Below are positions 8,938 to 17,646 of a stretch of DNA of 64,000 bases, piece by piece. Source of the stretch: Pseudomonas sp. GL-B-19 (GTDB taxonomy: Bacteria > Pseudomonadota > Gammaproteobacteria > Pseudomonadales > Pseudomonadaceae). The stretch is taken from contig NZ_JAHBDK010000097.1 of assembly GCF_019956415.1 (NCBI RefSeq), positions 122,038-186,037 on the forward strand. The letters are read 5' to 3'. Position numbers and translations under genes: made by a program. Each line of letters begins with the position of its first letter. Position 1 is the first letter of the stretch. The notes below the pieces were generated by a model, which searched no databases, had not been told where the DNA came from, and saw only the letters and a program-made list of their open reading frames with translations.

Positions 8938-9608
8938 GAGCGGTTATCGAAACTGAGTGGAACGTCACTGGTTTCATAGTCATACCTCACTGTCCGCTCC
9001 TGGCCGAGCCCTGCCTGTCGTGACCGACCATGTAACCGGTCATTGAGCAGAACTTCATGCCCAGTTCGCTTGTCAGGTACGTCGGGTAGGGCGCGTATGC
9101 TGTTGATTTCCGGGGATTCTGGTGATTAACGGCAAAGTCCGGTTTTTAGGTACCTGTGACAGCGATAGAAGTTCCATCCAGACACATCATTTATGGGCGA
9201 TGTTTACTGTTCATAAGTGGGCCGGTGCCTCGTCCTGCTGGGGGTTTAGGGCTAATGCCGTGGGCGAATGTTCATCGATCTATGTTCATGGAGCTGGCCA
9301 GCGACTTCCGGACCTACCCGCTTCTGTAGGCCGGGTTTCTTCAATGCAGTGTGCTCCCGGATTCGAGCGTGTTGTTTTGGCTACGGTTTGCGTTTGCTAC
9401 CCACATCCTCACGTCTTTCCGCCCTGGACATCGGCGGGGATGGCAACTACTAATCATTTCACATGGTCGATTGCTGCCTGTCAGCAAGTACGGCTTGCGA
9501 CCCAATGTAGCGGACTTTCGCCGACGGCAATTTAGTCCGATCGTTGCCGCTCAGATGTGCCGTTCGCGTATGCCCGTTTGAAGACTAGGTAAAGCGCGCC
9601 AGTTCGAT
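8938..9608. other. Large intergenic region without a recognised gene
   Basis: About 670 bases between the LysR gene and the small AbrB-like gene. Several open frames of 60-137 codons exist on the plus strand, but none shows a recognisable domain, a good ribosome site or plausible composition (they are rich in Cys, Trp and Arg), so I treat them as chance. A short inverted repeat accgacc...ggtcatt occurs near 9022-9044. It may be debris from an older rearrangement. Confidence 0.35.
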
Positions 9609-9797
9609 TCAGCGTGTAGCTGAGTGGCTCGACTTCGGCGTCAGAACTATCGCGCCGTCGATCACTTCTATGGTCAGTACGTCGCCGACGCTCAATCCTA
9701 AACTGGCGAGTAGTTCAGGTGGCAAGTCGACGATGACGTCGCCACTTCCATCCGCAGGATCTTGGCATTTCACTGTCCAGCGTTGGGCTTCGGTCAT
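9609..9797 (-). CDS. AbrB/MazE/SpoVT-type small DNA-binding protein (antitoxin-like)
   Basis: A 62-residue protein whose core (DVIVDLPPELLASLGLSVGDVLTIEVIDGAIVL) follows the swapped-hairpin AbrB/MazE pattern: a beta strand, a helix with L-G-L-x-x-G-D and a last strand ending in I-V-L-T-P. Such proteins are autoregulating antitoxins or transition-state regulators. Translation can start at the ATG at 9797 or at a GTG at 9809, which overlaps the stop of the small upstream frame (9806-9970). No MazF- or VapC-type toxin gene is next to it, so it is an orphan, or its partner is the small upstream frame. Confidence 0.7.
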   Translation of the reverse strand: MTEAQRWTVKCQDPADGSGDVIVDLPPELLASLGLSVGDVLTIEVIDGAIVLTPKSSHSATR

Positions 9798-9805
9798 GAT
9801 GTTAC

Positions 9806-9970
9806 TCACATGCGGGGATGACTCATTATGCTCGCAATGTCTTTGCCGGTTGAAGCGTGCTGCTGACTGGTGATGACTTCTCCTGGCCGATCCAAGTCAT
9901 ACAGCCGCCAATCATCCGCCCCGTGAAAGGCTTCGTTGGAACCCTTTTTTGATAGCGCTGAAGGGCGCAC
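9806..9970 (-). CDS. Possible small or remnant ORF coupled to the AbrB-like gene
   Basis: A 54-codon frame from a GTG at 9970 to a TGA at 9806, ending just 8 bases before the ATG of the AbrB-like gene and overlapping its alternative GTG. The C-terminal part (WRLYDLDRPGEVITS, STGKDIASIM) looks like real protein rather than noise, but I do not recognise the family. An in-frame stop lies directly upstream, so if it belonged to a longer gene its N-terminus has been lost. It could be a short partner of the AbrB-like protein or a remnant; confidence is low. Confidence 0.3.
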   Translation of the reverse strand: MRPSALSKKGSNEAFHGADDWRLYDLDRPGEVITSQQHASTGKDIASIMSHPRM

Positions 9971-10136
9971 GTGTCAGTAAGACGCGTGCACGGGCTTTCC
10001 CTTATGGTTCTAACATGACGTCCGGGCGACCAGCGTCATATTCGTCGAAGATCAGCGCCATGGGCCGGCAGTGCCCAGGGCAGGATGCCTTCCTGGAATT
10101 CACAAGTTCGGTATGTGCTGCGGGCAAGATGAGGGC

Positions 10137-11270
10137 TTAGTTAACCATCACCTCGTCCAGTGCCTGCTCGAGGGTGCTGACCGTGCGCTCGATATTGTGC
10201 AGCTTTTCGAGTCCGAACAGACCGATGCGGAAGGTCTGGAAGTCAGCCGGCTCGTCGCATTGCAACGGCACTCCGGCGGCGATCTGTAGGCCGTGGTTGG
10301 CAAATTTCTTACCGCTCTTGATGTCGGCATCATCGGTGTAGCTCACCACTACGCCAGGGGCCTGAAAGCCGGCTGCGGCCACGCTTTTGATGCCTTTGCC
10401 GGTCAACATTGCGCGCACCCGATCGCCCAGAGCCTGTTGTTCGCCGCGGACCTTGTCGAAACCGTAGGCTTGCGTCTCTTTCATCACTTCGTTAAATCGC
10501 GCGAGGGAATCGCTGGGCATGGTCGCATGGTAGGCATGTCCGCCCTGTTCGTAGGCCTGCATGATCTGAAGCCACTTTTTCAGGTCGCAGGCGAAGCTGC
10601 TGCTATGCGTCTGTTCGATGCGCTCGAGGGCCAAAGAACTGAGCATCACCAGGGCGCAGCAAGGGGAGGCGCTCCAGCCTTTCTGCGGTGCGCTGATCAG
10701 CAGGTCGACTGCGCATTTCTGCATATCAACCCAAAGCGTGCCAGAGGCGATGCAGTCCAGCACGAACAGGCCACCCACCGCATGCACGGCGTCGCCGACG
10801 GCCCGCAGGTAGTCGTTGGGCAGGATAATTCCTGATGAGGTTTCAACGTGGGGGGCGAAGACAATCTGCGGCTTCTGCGCCTGAATGGCTGCCAGCACTT
10901 CGTCCAGAGGGGGTGGGGCGTAGGCAGCCTGGCGACCAGTGTCGACCGGTCGGGCTTTCAGCACCGTGGTGGCCACCGGGATGTTGCCCATCTCAAGGAT
11001 CTGGCTCCAGCGATAACTGAACCAGCCGTTGCGTATCACCAGGCATTGCTGGTCGGTGGCAAACTGTCGCGCCACCGCTTCCATGCCGAATGTGCCGCTG
11101 CCCGGGACCACCGCTACAGCCTGGGCGTTGTAGACCTGTTTCAGGGTCCTGGAAATGTTCTTCATCACGGCTTGAAATGACTGCGACATGTGGTTGAGCG
11201 AGCGGTCGGTGTAGACCACTGAGTACTCGACCAGCCCCTCAGGGTCGATACTGGGATATAGCTTTGACAT
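10137..11270 (-). CDS. Class V pyridoxal-phosphate aminotransferase
   Basis: A 377-residue fold-type-I enzyme of the alanine-glyoxylate / serine-pyruvate / 2-aminoethylphosphonate transaminase group. Visible features are the phosphate-binding PGSGTFGMEA (residues 56-65), Asp172 in FVLDCIASG that contacts the pyridine nitrogen, and the Schiff-base Lys197 in SAPQKGWSASP. It should move an amino group from a small amino acid to glyoxylate or pyruvate; the substrate cannot be read from sequence. AAGGAG lies 7 bases before the ATG. It stands alone, with a broken IS1182-type transposase immediately upstream, so its original promoter region may have been disturbed. Confidence 0.88.
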   Translation of the reverse strand: MSKLYPSIDPEGLVEYSVVYTDRSLNHMSQSFQAVMKNISRTLKQVYNAQAVAVVPGSGTFGMEAVARQFATDQQCLVIRNGWFSYRWSQILEMGNIPVATTVLKARPVDTGRQAAYAPPPLDEVLAAIQAQKPQIVFAPHVETSSGIILPNDYLRAVGDAVHAVGGLFVLDCIASGTLWVDMQKCAVDLLISAPQKGWSASPCCALVMLSSLALERIEQTHSSSFACDLKKWLQIMQAYEQGGHAYHATMPSDSLARFNEVMKETQAYGFDKVRGEQQALGDRVRAMLTGKGIKSVAAAGFQAPGVVVSYTDDADIKSGKKFANHGLQIAAGVPLQCDEPADFQTFRIGLFGLEKLHNIERTVSTLEQALDEVMVN

Positions 11271-11395
11271 GGGGTGACTCCTTTGGCAGAGATGTCAGTG
11301 GTATCGACCCTGCCCTAAGCCTTGGCAAATGACAAGATTGCTCGGGATTGAATTGCGACTTCTGTCGAGCGGCTGGCATCACCTGTGGGCGGCAA

Positions 11396-12194
11396 CTCTC
11401 ATGGGCAATGATCAGATGGTGCTTGTCGTCAACAGCTGTTTGGACGTTATAGCCAACCGTTCCGGTGCCTCGGCCGCTCGTGGCCATTGAGCGTGCATCG
11501 GATCGGTAAGAGAGATTTGTTGGTCTGGACTGTCGTGGAGCTGCGCCTCGATGTCCTTGAGTTTCTGCATCTGCTGTTTCAGGGTTTCGATTTTTTCTTT
11601 CAGCCGCTCGGCTTTGGCCTCGGCCACTTCGGGCGTTGCCCGATCCACCGAATCCATCGCCGCCAGATAACGATCAATGCGCTGTTCGATCTGTTGCATG
11701 CGCGCCTTCACTTTGCCCTGGGTGAAGTTACGGTCACGGTTGTTGACGGCTTTGAACTTGCTGCCATCGATGGCGATGATCGATTGAGAGAAGAGGTCGA
11801 GGTTACGGCAAAGCACTACGAACTGGCGGCAGACGCTGCGAATGGCTTTGCCGTTGTCCTTGCGAAAGTCGGCAATGGTTTTGAAGTCTGGAGCCAAACG
11901 TCCCGTCAGCCACATCAACTCGCCGTTACGCTCGGCCTCACGCTCAAGCCGACGGCTGGACTGAATCCGATTGAGGTAGCCGTAGATATAGATCTTTAGC
12001 AAGGTCGCTGGATGGTAGGCCGGACGCCCCGTTGCTGCAGGATCAACACCCTCAAACCCAAGTGCACCCAGGTCGAGTTCATCGACGAAAACGTCGACCA
12101 CTCGCACTGGGTTTTCTTCGGCTACGTAATCGTCCAGACACTCCGGCAGCAACGTGACTTGCGTCCGGGCCTCACCTTCAATGAATCGCTTCAT
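11396..12194 (-). pseudogene. IS1182-type transposase, frameshifted and 3'-truncated
   Basis: The translation from the ATG at 12194 (MKRFIEGEARTQVTLLPE, then VDPAATGRPAYHPATLLKIYIYGYLNRI) is a typical N-terminal half of an IS1182-family DDE transposase, and SIIAIDGSKFKAVN contains the first catalytic Asp. Near 11,500 one base appears missing: the frame ends abnormally, while the next frame continues the family sequence (MATSGRGTGTVGYNVQTAVDD, HHLIIAHE). Homology then stops at about 11,396, so the remaining catalytic residues and C-terminus are absent. The element is dead. No intact terminal inverted repeats were found. Confidence 0.85.
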
Positions 12195-12437
12195 TATCGT
12201 CCCCGCCACGATCTCGACGATTTGAAGGTTAGACAATCGCAGGCGTTTTCACACAGCCTGGACCCAGAGCGGACATTCGTAAGAAGGCGGGGCGGCTCTG
12301 TTGCGTCCGGAGAAAAACACCTCTGACACCGCGTTATAGCGTCATGTTTCTTTCATGCAAGCGGTAACCGACCCGACTGCTCAGGCGCTCGTAATAGTTC
12401 CTCACGGTAGGTAAGCCCGAACAAGCAAATTTCGAGA

Positions 12438-12485
12438 TAAAAAATGCCGCGTAACGGAGCAGCTGGTACACAGCTCCGACGCGGC
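12438..12485 (-). terminator. Rho-independent terminator of the leftward YeiH operon
   Basis: On the minus strand a long hairpin (outer stem gccgcgt / acgcggc, inner stem cggagc / gctccg) is followed by ATTTTTTAT. It lies about 50 bases after the stop of the yeiH-like gene, so it closes the leftward operon of acyl-CoA ligase, MFS carrier and YeiH-type protein. Confidence 0.85.
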
Positions 12486-12533
12486 AAAAAGCTCTGTTTG
12501 ACGAGAGCGTCGATAACCCCGCAGGGGTTCGGT

Positions 12534-13544
12534 TTACATGGCCCAGTGCAGCATTGCCAGCACCAGTGCGCCAAGGAATACGGTTTCTCCCACCATCAAT
12601 AGAATGGGTTTGATCCCCACTGAGGCCAGCTCCTTGAGCTGCGTCTTCATGCCCAGTGCGCTGATGGCGATCACCAGGCACCAGCGTGACAGGCTGTTGC
12701 CGGCGTCCTGAACCATCTGTGGAATGAACCCGGTGCTGTTGACTGCGGCAAGGATTACGAATCCCACCGCGAACCACGGCAGCAGCGGTGGTCGCTTGCT
12801 GCCAGGTTCGACGCCGCGGGCGCGGGTGATCATGGCCGCACACAGAATTACCGGTAGCAGCATCGCCACGCGCATCAGTTTCACGACCGTGGCGCTGTCG
12901 CCGGTCTCGTGTGACATGCCGTAGCCGGCGCCAACCACCTGGGCGACATCGTGAATGGTTCCGCCGAGGAAAAAGCCTGCATGGAGTGGGCTTAGGTTGA
13001 AAAATTGGGCGATCATTGGGTAAAGGATCATTGCCATGGTGGATAGCGCCGAAACGCCAATGACCGTGAACAGCGTCGCCCGCTCTTTCTTCTCATGGCT
13101 GGGCAGCGCTGCCGCCAGGGCAAGGGCTGCCGAAGCGCCACAAATTGCGGTGGCACCGCCGGTAAGCAGGCCGAACAAGGTGCTGAAGCCCATGGCACGA
13201 GCCGCGACGATGGACACCAGGATAGTCACCACCACCAGCGTCACCACCATCAAAACTGGCTGCCAGCCAAGGGCAACGATCTGCTCCAGGGTGATGCGGA
13301 TGCCGAGCAACGCAACACCGACCCGAAGGATCTCGCGGGCCGTGAATTCGATGCCAGGCTTGCATACGCCGTCACCGGAAAGAAAATTCATCGCCATGCC
13401 CAGTAGCAGTGCGAAGAGCATCACCGGTGCACCGTAGTGCTCGGAGAGGAACGTGGCCGCAGCGGCGACCATGGCGCTGACGATAAAGCCGGGCATCAGC
13501 AATTGGCTGCGTACCCCCAGCGAGGCAATGGTTGCGGAGCTCAT
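12534..13544 (-). CDS. YeiH / UPF0324 family putative sulfate exporter
   Basis: A 336-residue polytopic membrane protein with about ten hydrophobic segments and family-typical stretches LRVGVALLGIRITLEQI, LLTGGATAICGASAALALAAAL and FFLGGTIHDVAQVVGAGY. The family is annotated as putative sulfate or sulfonate exporters in the inner membrane; direct evidence is thin. AGGAG precedes the ATG. It is last in a leftward operon (58 bases after the MFS gene) and is followed by a strong terminator. A sulfur-containing acid handled by the ligase would give the operon a common theme, but that is speculation. Confidence 0.85.
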   Translation of the reverse strand: MSSATIASLGVRSQLLMPGFIVSAMVAAAATFLSEHYGAPVMLFALLLGMAMNFLSGDGVCKPGIEFTAREILRVGVALLGIRITLEQIVALGWQPVLMVVTLVVVTILVSIVAARAMGFSTLFGLLTGGATAICGASAALALAAALPSHEKKERATLFTVIGVSALSTMAMILYPMIAQFFNLSPLHAGFFLGGTIHDVAQVVGAGYGMSHETGDSATVVKLMRVAMLLPVILCAAMITRARGVEPGSKRPPLLPWFAVGFVILAAVNSTGFIPQMVQDAGNSLSRWCLVIAISALGMKTQLKELASVGIKPILLMVGETVFLGALVLAMLHWAM

Positions 13545-13602
13545 GCAGGACTCTCCTGAGGGCAGGGCAGTGGTTGTGCCACGGGCAGCTCGACGGGGGC
13601 GC

Positions 13603-14919
13603 TCATGACATTCTTCCGGCTGGCGATGTACCTGTGACAGTCGTCACGAGTCTCTGGATATCGCGGTGGTAGTGGCGCTTGCCGTAGCAGAACACCAAGG
13701 CTGCAGCGATGCTGACCAGCGGGATCAACTGGAAAGCGCGATCGAGACCAAAGGCGTCAGCCAGCAGGCCGGTGACATAGGGACCGGGCCCCTGACCGAG
13801 CAGGTTGTTGGCCAGGGCCAGAATGGCAAAGGCCGTGCCGTGCACCGAAGGGTGGGTCAAGTTGGCAATCACGGCGCCGGCGGGGCCAAACGTGCCGGTG
13901 ACCACCAGCATGGCCAGAGCAATGCATACCAGTTGCGCCAGGCCTGGGGTCAATAGCATGGCCACTGACAGCAACAGGCTAGTAATCAGGCAGTAGGCGA
14001 TGGCGAGGGAAATCTTGCGCCCGGGAGCTTTACGGCATAGGCGGTCGCTAAGGATGCCGCAGAGAATCATGCCGGCGCCACCCGCCAGGATCAGGATGGC
14101 GGAAATCATGCCAGCCCGATCGGTGCCCATGTGGTAGTAACGGTTAAGGTAGCTGGGCAACCAGGCAATCAACGAGCCGGCGATGAACATCTGCAGACCG
14201 CTGCCGATATAAGCGCTGATGACCGAGCGGCTGGCGAACAGCGTACGCAGAGGATTCTTGCCGCTTGCTTCGGCGTATTGGCCTGCGCCCTTATCGCAAT
14301 TGCCAAGGCGCGACTCCTTGACTACCAGTGGATAGAGGATGGCGAGCGTCATGCCAAAAATCGCCATGATGATGAAAGCGGTGCGCCAGCCCAGGTGCTG
14401 GGCGATGACGCCACCGAGTGCCATGCCCAGTACTGAGCCAAACATGCCGCCAGCCATGAAGGTGCTGATGAGGGTCGCACGCAGCTGCTTGGGGAACACC
14501 GAAAGCACCACCGCGACGCCAACGCTGGCATAGGCCGCCTCGCCGATGCCGACCAACGATCTGGCGAGGAGCATGTGCTGGTAATTTTGCGCAAGGCCGC
14601 AGCCCAGAGTAGCCAGGCTCCAAAGCGCGGCCATCAGTACCAGGCTGCGGACTCTCCCCCAGCGGTCGGCCATTATTGACAAGGGTACGGCCAACAGGCC
14701 CACCATCAGAGCGACGATGCCGCTCAGCAGGCCGAGCTGGGAGTCGCTCAGGGTCCACTCGGACTTGAGCAGTGGAAAGATTGCGTTGAGCACTTGTCGC
14801 GACATGTAGTCTGAAATCAGCAAACCGAAACTTAGTGCAAATACGCACCAGGCATACAGCCGGGGCACGCTGACGGTCGAAGTTTCGATATTGTCAGCAA
14901 GGGCGTGGTGAACATTCAT
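13603..14919 (-). CDS. Major facilitator superfamily transporter
   Basis: A 438-residue, 12-segment MFS carrier. The loop 2-3 signature appears as MADRWGRVRS and its second-half counterpart as GILSDRLCRKAPGRK; the segment LARSLVGIGEAAYASVG resembles the anion/aromatic-acid and spinster-like groups. It probably takes up an organic acid across the inner membrane. AAGGA sits before the ATG. It lies 141 bases downstream of the acyl-CoA ligase and 58 bases upstream of the YeiH-type gene, so it probably imports the carboxylic acid that the ligase activates. Confidence 0.87.
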   Translation of the reverse strand: MNVHHALADNIETSTVSVPRLYAWCVFALSFGLLISDYMSRQVLNAIFPLLKSEWTLSDSQLGLLSGIVALMVGLLAVPLSIMADRWGRVRSLVLMAALWSLATLGCGLAQNYQHMLLARSLVGIGEAAYASVGVAVVLSVFPKQLRATLISTFMAGGMFGSVLGMALGGVIAQHLGWRTAFIIMAIFGMTLAILYPLVVKESRLGNCDKGAGQYAEASGKNPLRTLFASRSVISAYIGSGLQMFIAGSLIAWLPSYLNRYYHMGTDRAGMISAILILAGGAGMILCGILSDRLCRKAPGRKISLAIAYCLITSLLLSVAMLLTPGLAQLVCIALAMLVVTGTFGPAGAVIANLTHPSVHGTAFAILALANNLLGQGPGPYVTGLLADAFGLDRAFQLIPLVSIAAALVFCYGKRHYHRDIQRLVTTVTGTSPAGRMS

Positions 14920-15060
14920 GGCGTTTCCTTGAATCTGGGCTTCTTGTTGTTATTGCACGGCCCTGATCGGACTCGTGAACCGGGCCTTGACCTGCGTGCG
15001 GCTCGGGCAAGCATCGGTGCGTGTCACTACCCGCCCGAGCGCATTGAGCGAGGCCGGCCC

Positions 15061-16716
15061 TCAGGCGGTGGGCAGACGGTAGTCGTGGAACATCTCGCGA
15101 AGCTTGTTCTTCAGCATCTTGCCGGTCGCGCCGAGCGGGATGCTGTCGACGAATACCACGTCATCCGGGGTCCACCATCTGGCGATCTTGCCTTCATAGA
15201 AGCCAAGCAATTCGTCGCGCGAAACTTCGCTACCGGGCTTGCGGGTCACGACCAGGAGCGGGCGCTCATCCCACTTCGGATGGTAGGCCGCAATACACGC
15301 GGCCATCGCCACCGCCGGGTGGGCCATGGCGATGTTTTCCAGGTCAATGGAACCGATCCACTCACCTCCGGACTTGATGACATCCTTGCTGCGGTCGGTG
15401 ATCTGCATGAAGCCCTCGGCATCGATGGTCGAGACATCGCCTGTTGGGAACCAGCCATCGACCAGCGAATCGCCAGTGTCGCTCTTGTAGTAAGAGGAGA
15501 TGATCCAGGGACCGCGCACCATCAGCTCGCCCGAGGTTTTGCCGTCGCGGGGGAGTTCCTTGCCATCATCGCCGACGATTTTCATGTCGACGCCGTATAC
15601 GACCCGACCCTGTTTGGCCTGCAGGACGCGGCGTTCGGCGCTGTCCATGGCGAGGTGCCTGGCCTTGGGGGTGCAAACGGTCCCGAGCGGACTCAGCTCG
15701 GTCATGCCCCAGACGTGCAGCACCTGTACGTCATAGCGGTCCTCGAAAGCCGCCATCATGGCCGAAGGGCAGGCCGAGCCACCGATAATCGTCCGGCGCA
15801 TGGTCGAAAATGTCTTGCCCGTTGCCTCGACATGCGCGAGCAAACCTTGCCAGACGGTGGGCACGCCGGCGGACAGGGTGACTTTCTCCGCCTCGAACAA
15901 CTCGTAGAGCGATTCGCCGTCGAGCATTGGCCCGGGAAAAACCAGCTTGGCGCCGACCATGCAGGCCATGTACGGCAAACCCCAGGCGTTGACATGGAAC
16001 ATCGGCACCACCGGCAGGATGGTGTCGCGCGCCGAACAGTTCAAGGTGTCGGGGAGGGCGGCGGCGTAGGTGTGCAGAAGCGTCGAACGGTGGCTGTAGA
16101 GCACACCTTTGGGATGGCCGGTGGTACCGGAGGTGTAGCACAGCGACGATGCACTGTTCTCATCGAAGGTTGGCCAAACGAAGTCGTCGGTGTGGGTTTC
16201 GATCAAATCTTCGTAGCACAGCAGATCGGGGATCGAGGTAACCGCCGGCATATGCGCTCGGTCGGTCATGAGCACGAAACGGGTGATGGTCGAGACTTTT
16301 CCGGCGATGGATTCGACCAGCGGCAGGAAGGTCAGGTCGAAGAAGAGCACGCGGTCCTCTGCGTGGTCGGCAATCCACTGCACCTGGTCGGCATGCAGGC
16401 GTGGGTTCAACGTGTGCAGCACGGCACCCGAGCCGGATACGGCGTAGTACAGCTCCATGTGGCGGTAGCCGTTCCAGGCGAGCGTGCCGACGCGGTCACC
16501 AAAGCTGACGCCGAGCGTGGCGAGCGCATTGGCCAGGCAGCGTGCGCGTTGCCCAAGGTCGCGATAGGTTTGTCGATGGATATCGCCTTCGACGCGGCGG
16601 GAGACGACCTCCTGGTAGCCATGGTGGCGCTCGGCATGGGTGAGGAGCGTCGAAATAAGCAGCTGCTGTTGCTGCATCAGTCCATTCATGTTGGACACCG
16701 TCTTATTGTTGTTCAT
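15061..16716 (-). CDS. Acyl-CoA synthetase (AMP-forming, long/medium-chain fatty acid ligase type)
   Basis: A 551-residue ANL-superfamily ligase. The ATP-binding P-loop YTSGTTGHPKG is at residues 194-204, HVWGMTELSPLGT forms the adenine/acyl motif, WFPTGDVSTID and ITDRSKDVIKSGGEWI the hinge region, and the C-terminal GATGKMLKNKLRE carries the catalytic lysine. It should activate a carboxylic acid to its CoA thioester through an acyl-AMP. I start at the ATG at 16716 (AAGGT site 7 bases upstream); the frame continues upstream into the hydrolase gene, but that part is not ligase-like. It is second in a leftward operon after the truncated hydrolase. The chain or ring specificity is unknown. Confidence 0.9.
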   Translation of the reverse strand: MNNNKTVSNMNGLMQQQQLLISTLLTHAERHHGYQEVVSRRVEGDIHRQTYRDLGQRARCLANALATLGVSFGDRVGTLAWNGYRHMELYYAVSGSGAVLHTLNPRLHADQVQWIADHAEDRVLFFDLTFLPLVESIAGKVSTITRFVLMTDRAHMPAVTSIPDLLCYEDLIETHTDDFVWPTFDENSASSLCYTSGTTGHPKGVLYSHRSTLLHTYAAALPDTLNCSARDTILPVVPMFHVNAWGLPYMACMVGAKLVFPGPMLDGESLYELFEAEKVTLSAGVPTVWQGLLAHVEATGKTFSTMRRTIIGGSACPSAMMAAFEDRYDVQVLHVWGMTELSPLGTVCTPKARHLAMDSAERRVLQAKQGRVVYGVDMKIVGDDGKELPRDGKTSGELMVRGPWIISSYYKSDTGDSLVDGWFPTGDVSTIDAEGFMQITDRSKDVIKSGGEWIGSIDLENIAMAHPAVAMAACIAAYHPKWDERPLLVVTRKPGSEVSRDELLGFYEGKIARWWTPDDVVFVDSIPLGATGKMLKNKLREMFHDYRLPTA

Positions 16717-16753
16717 GTGAAATACCTTGGCGAATAGCCAACGAGGGATCGAC

Positions 16754-17099
16754 TCAGTTGTCGTCCAGTTGTTCGAGGAACTCGAGAAGCAACGCGTTGA
16801 TCTGCTCTGGCGTTTCTTCCGCCGCGGCGTGGCCCACACCGGGTAGCAGTACTTTCTTGCGCAGCCCGACCAGATAGGTTTCGAGCTGGTCATACAGCCT
16901 ACGAATCTGTGGCGGCTCGATGGATGGGTCGTTGGCGCCACCGATGAACATGCTGGGCTGGCGCACCACCGCGCCATCGAGAAAGGCGGAGATCTCCCAG
17001 TTGCGGTCGCGGCAACGGTAGTAGTTCAGGGGGCCGGTGAAGCCAGCACGGGTGTACTCATCCACGTAGTAGTCGATCGCCTGGGGGCTCAACCAAGCG
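16754..17099 (-). pseudogene. C-terminal remnant of an alpha/beta (epoxide-type) hydrolase
   Basis: About 113 residues match the C-terminal third of soluble epoxide hydrolases: SPQAIDYYVDEYTRAGFTGP, LNYYRCRDRNWE, QPSMFIGGANDPS and a final LPGVGHAAAEETPEQIN with the catalytic His in GVGH. The N-terminal two-thirds, with the nucleophile and the HGxP oxyanion motif, is absent. The homology ends near 17,100, exactly where a piece of a LysR gene begins on the opposite strand, so a deletion or recombination has joined two broken genes. The fragment cannot be active; the downstream ligase has its own ribosome site and may still be expressed. Confidence 0.8.
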
Positions 17100-17597
17100 G
17101 GAAATGCTACAGGGTTCGATTTGGAGATACGTGTGGGAGATGACCTGCCGGGTCAGCATTTGGGGCGCAAGCTTGTGAGTAATCGGCGCGTGCTGTGTGC
17201 AACGCCCGAGTATCTGGAGCGGCGGGGCACGCCTCAGTCGTTGGAAGATCTCAAAAACCATGATTGCCTGGTGCTGAAAGAGCGAAACAACGCTTTTGGC
17301 GTGTGGAACCTCACCAGAAACGGGCAGGAAGAATCCGTGCGCGTCAGCGGCCCGTTGTCTTCCAACAGTGGCGAGATTGTTTTGGAGTGGGCGCTGAGTG
17401 GTGGCGGCATTCTGCTGCGTTCGATGTGGGATGTGAAACCGATGCTGGAAAAAGGACGTCTGGTGCAGGTGCTTGCTGATTACTCACAGAGCGCCAATGT
17501 CTGGGCTGTTTATCCCACTCGCCTAAGCGAGTCGGCTAAATTGCGCGTCTGCGTCGAATTTCTGGAAGAGTACTTTCGCGATCTGTCGGTTGGGTGA
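17100..17597 (+). pseudogene. C-terminal remnant of a LysR-family regulator
   Basis: The frame begins with GFDLEIRVGDDLPGQHLGRKL and runs through NRRVLCATPEYLERRGTPQSLEDLKNHDC to a normal C-terminus, which is the second half of a LysR effector domain. The DNA-binding N-terminus and the first half of the effector domain are missing. The break coincides with the truncated hydrolase on the other strand. Alternative TTG/GTG starts exist, but the product would lack any helix-turn-helix, so I call it a remnant. Confidence 0.8.
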
Positions 17598-17646
17598 CTT
17601 CCGGGGCGGAAGATCAACACACGTGATCTTCCGCCAGGAATTTTCA

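Noticed and set aside
8938..9608. Plus-strand open frames of 60-137 codons in the gap after the LysR gene
   Set aside because: Rich in Cys, Trp and Arg, no ribosome site and no domain; treated as chance frames.
14905..16737. Long plus-strand open frame of 610 codons opposite the acyl-CoA ligase
   Set aside because: No recognisable domain and atypical composition; the minus strand has all ligase motifs. It arises from high GC at third positions.
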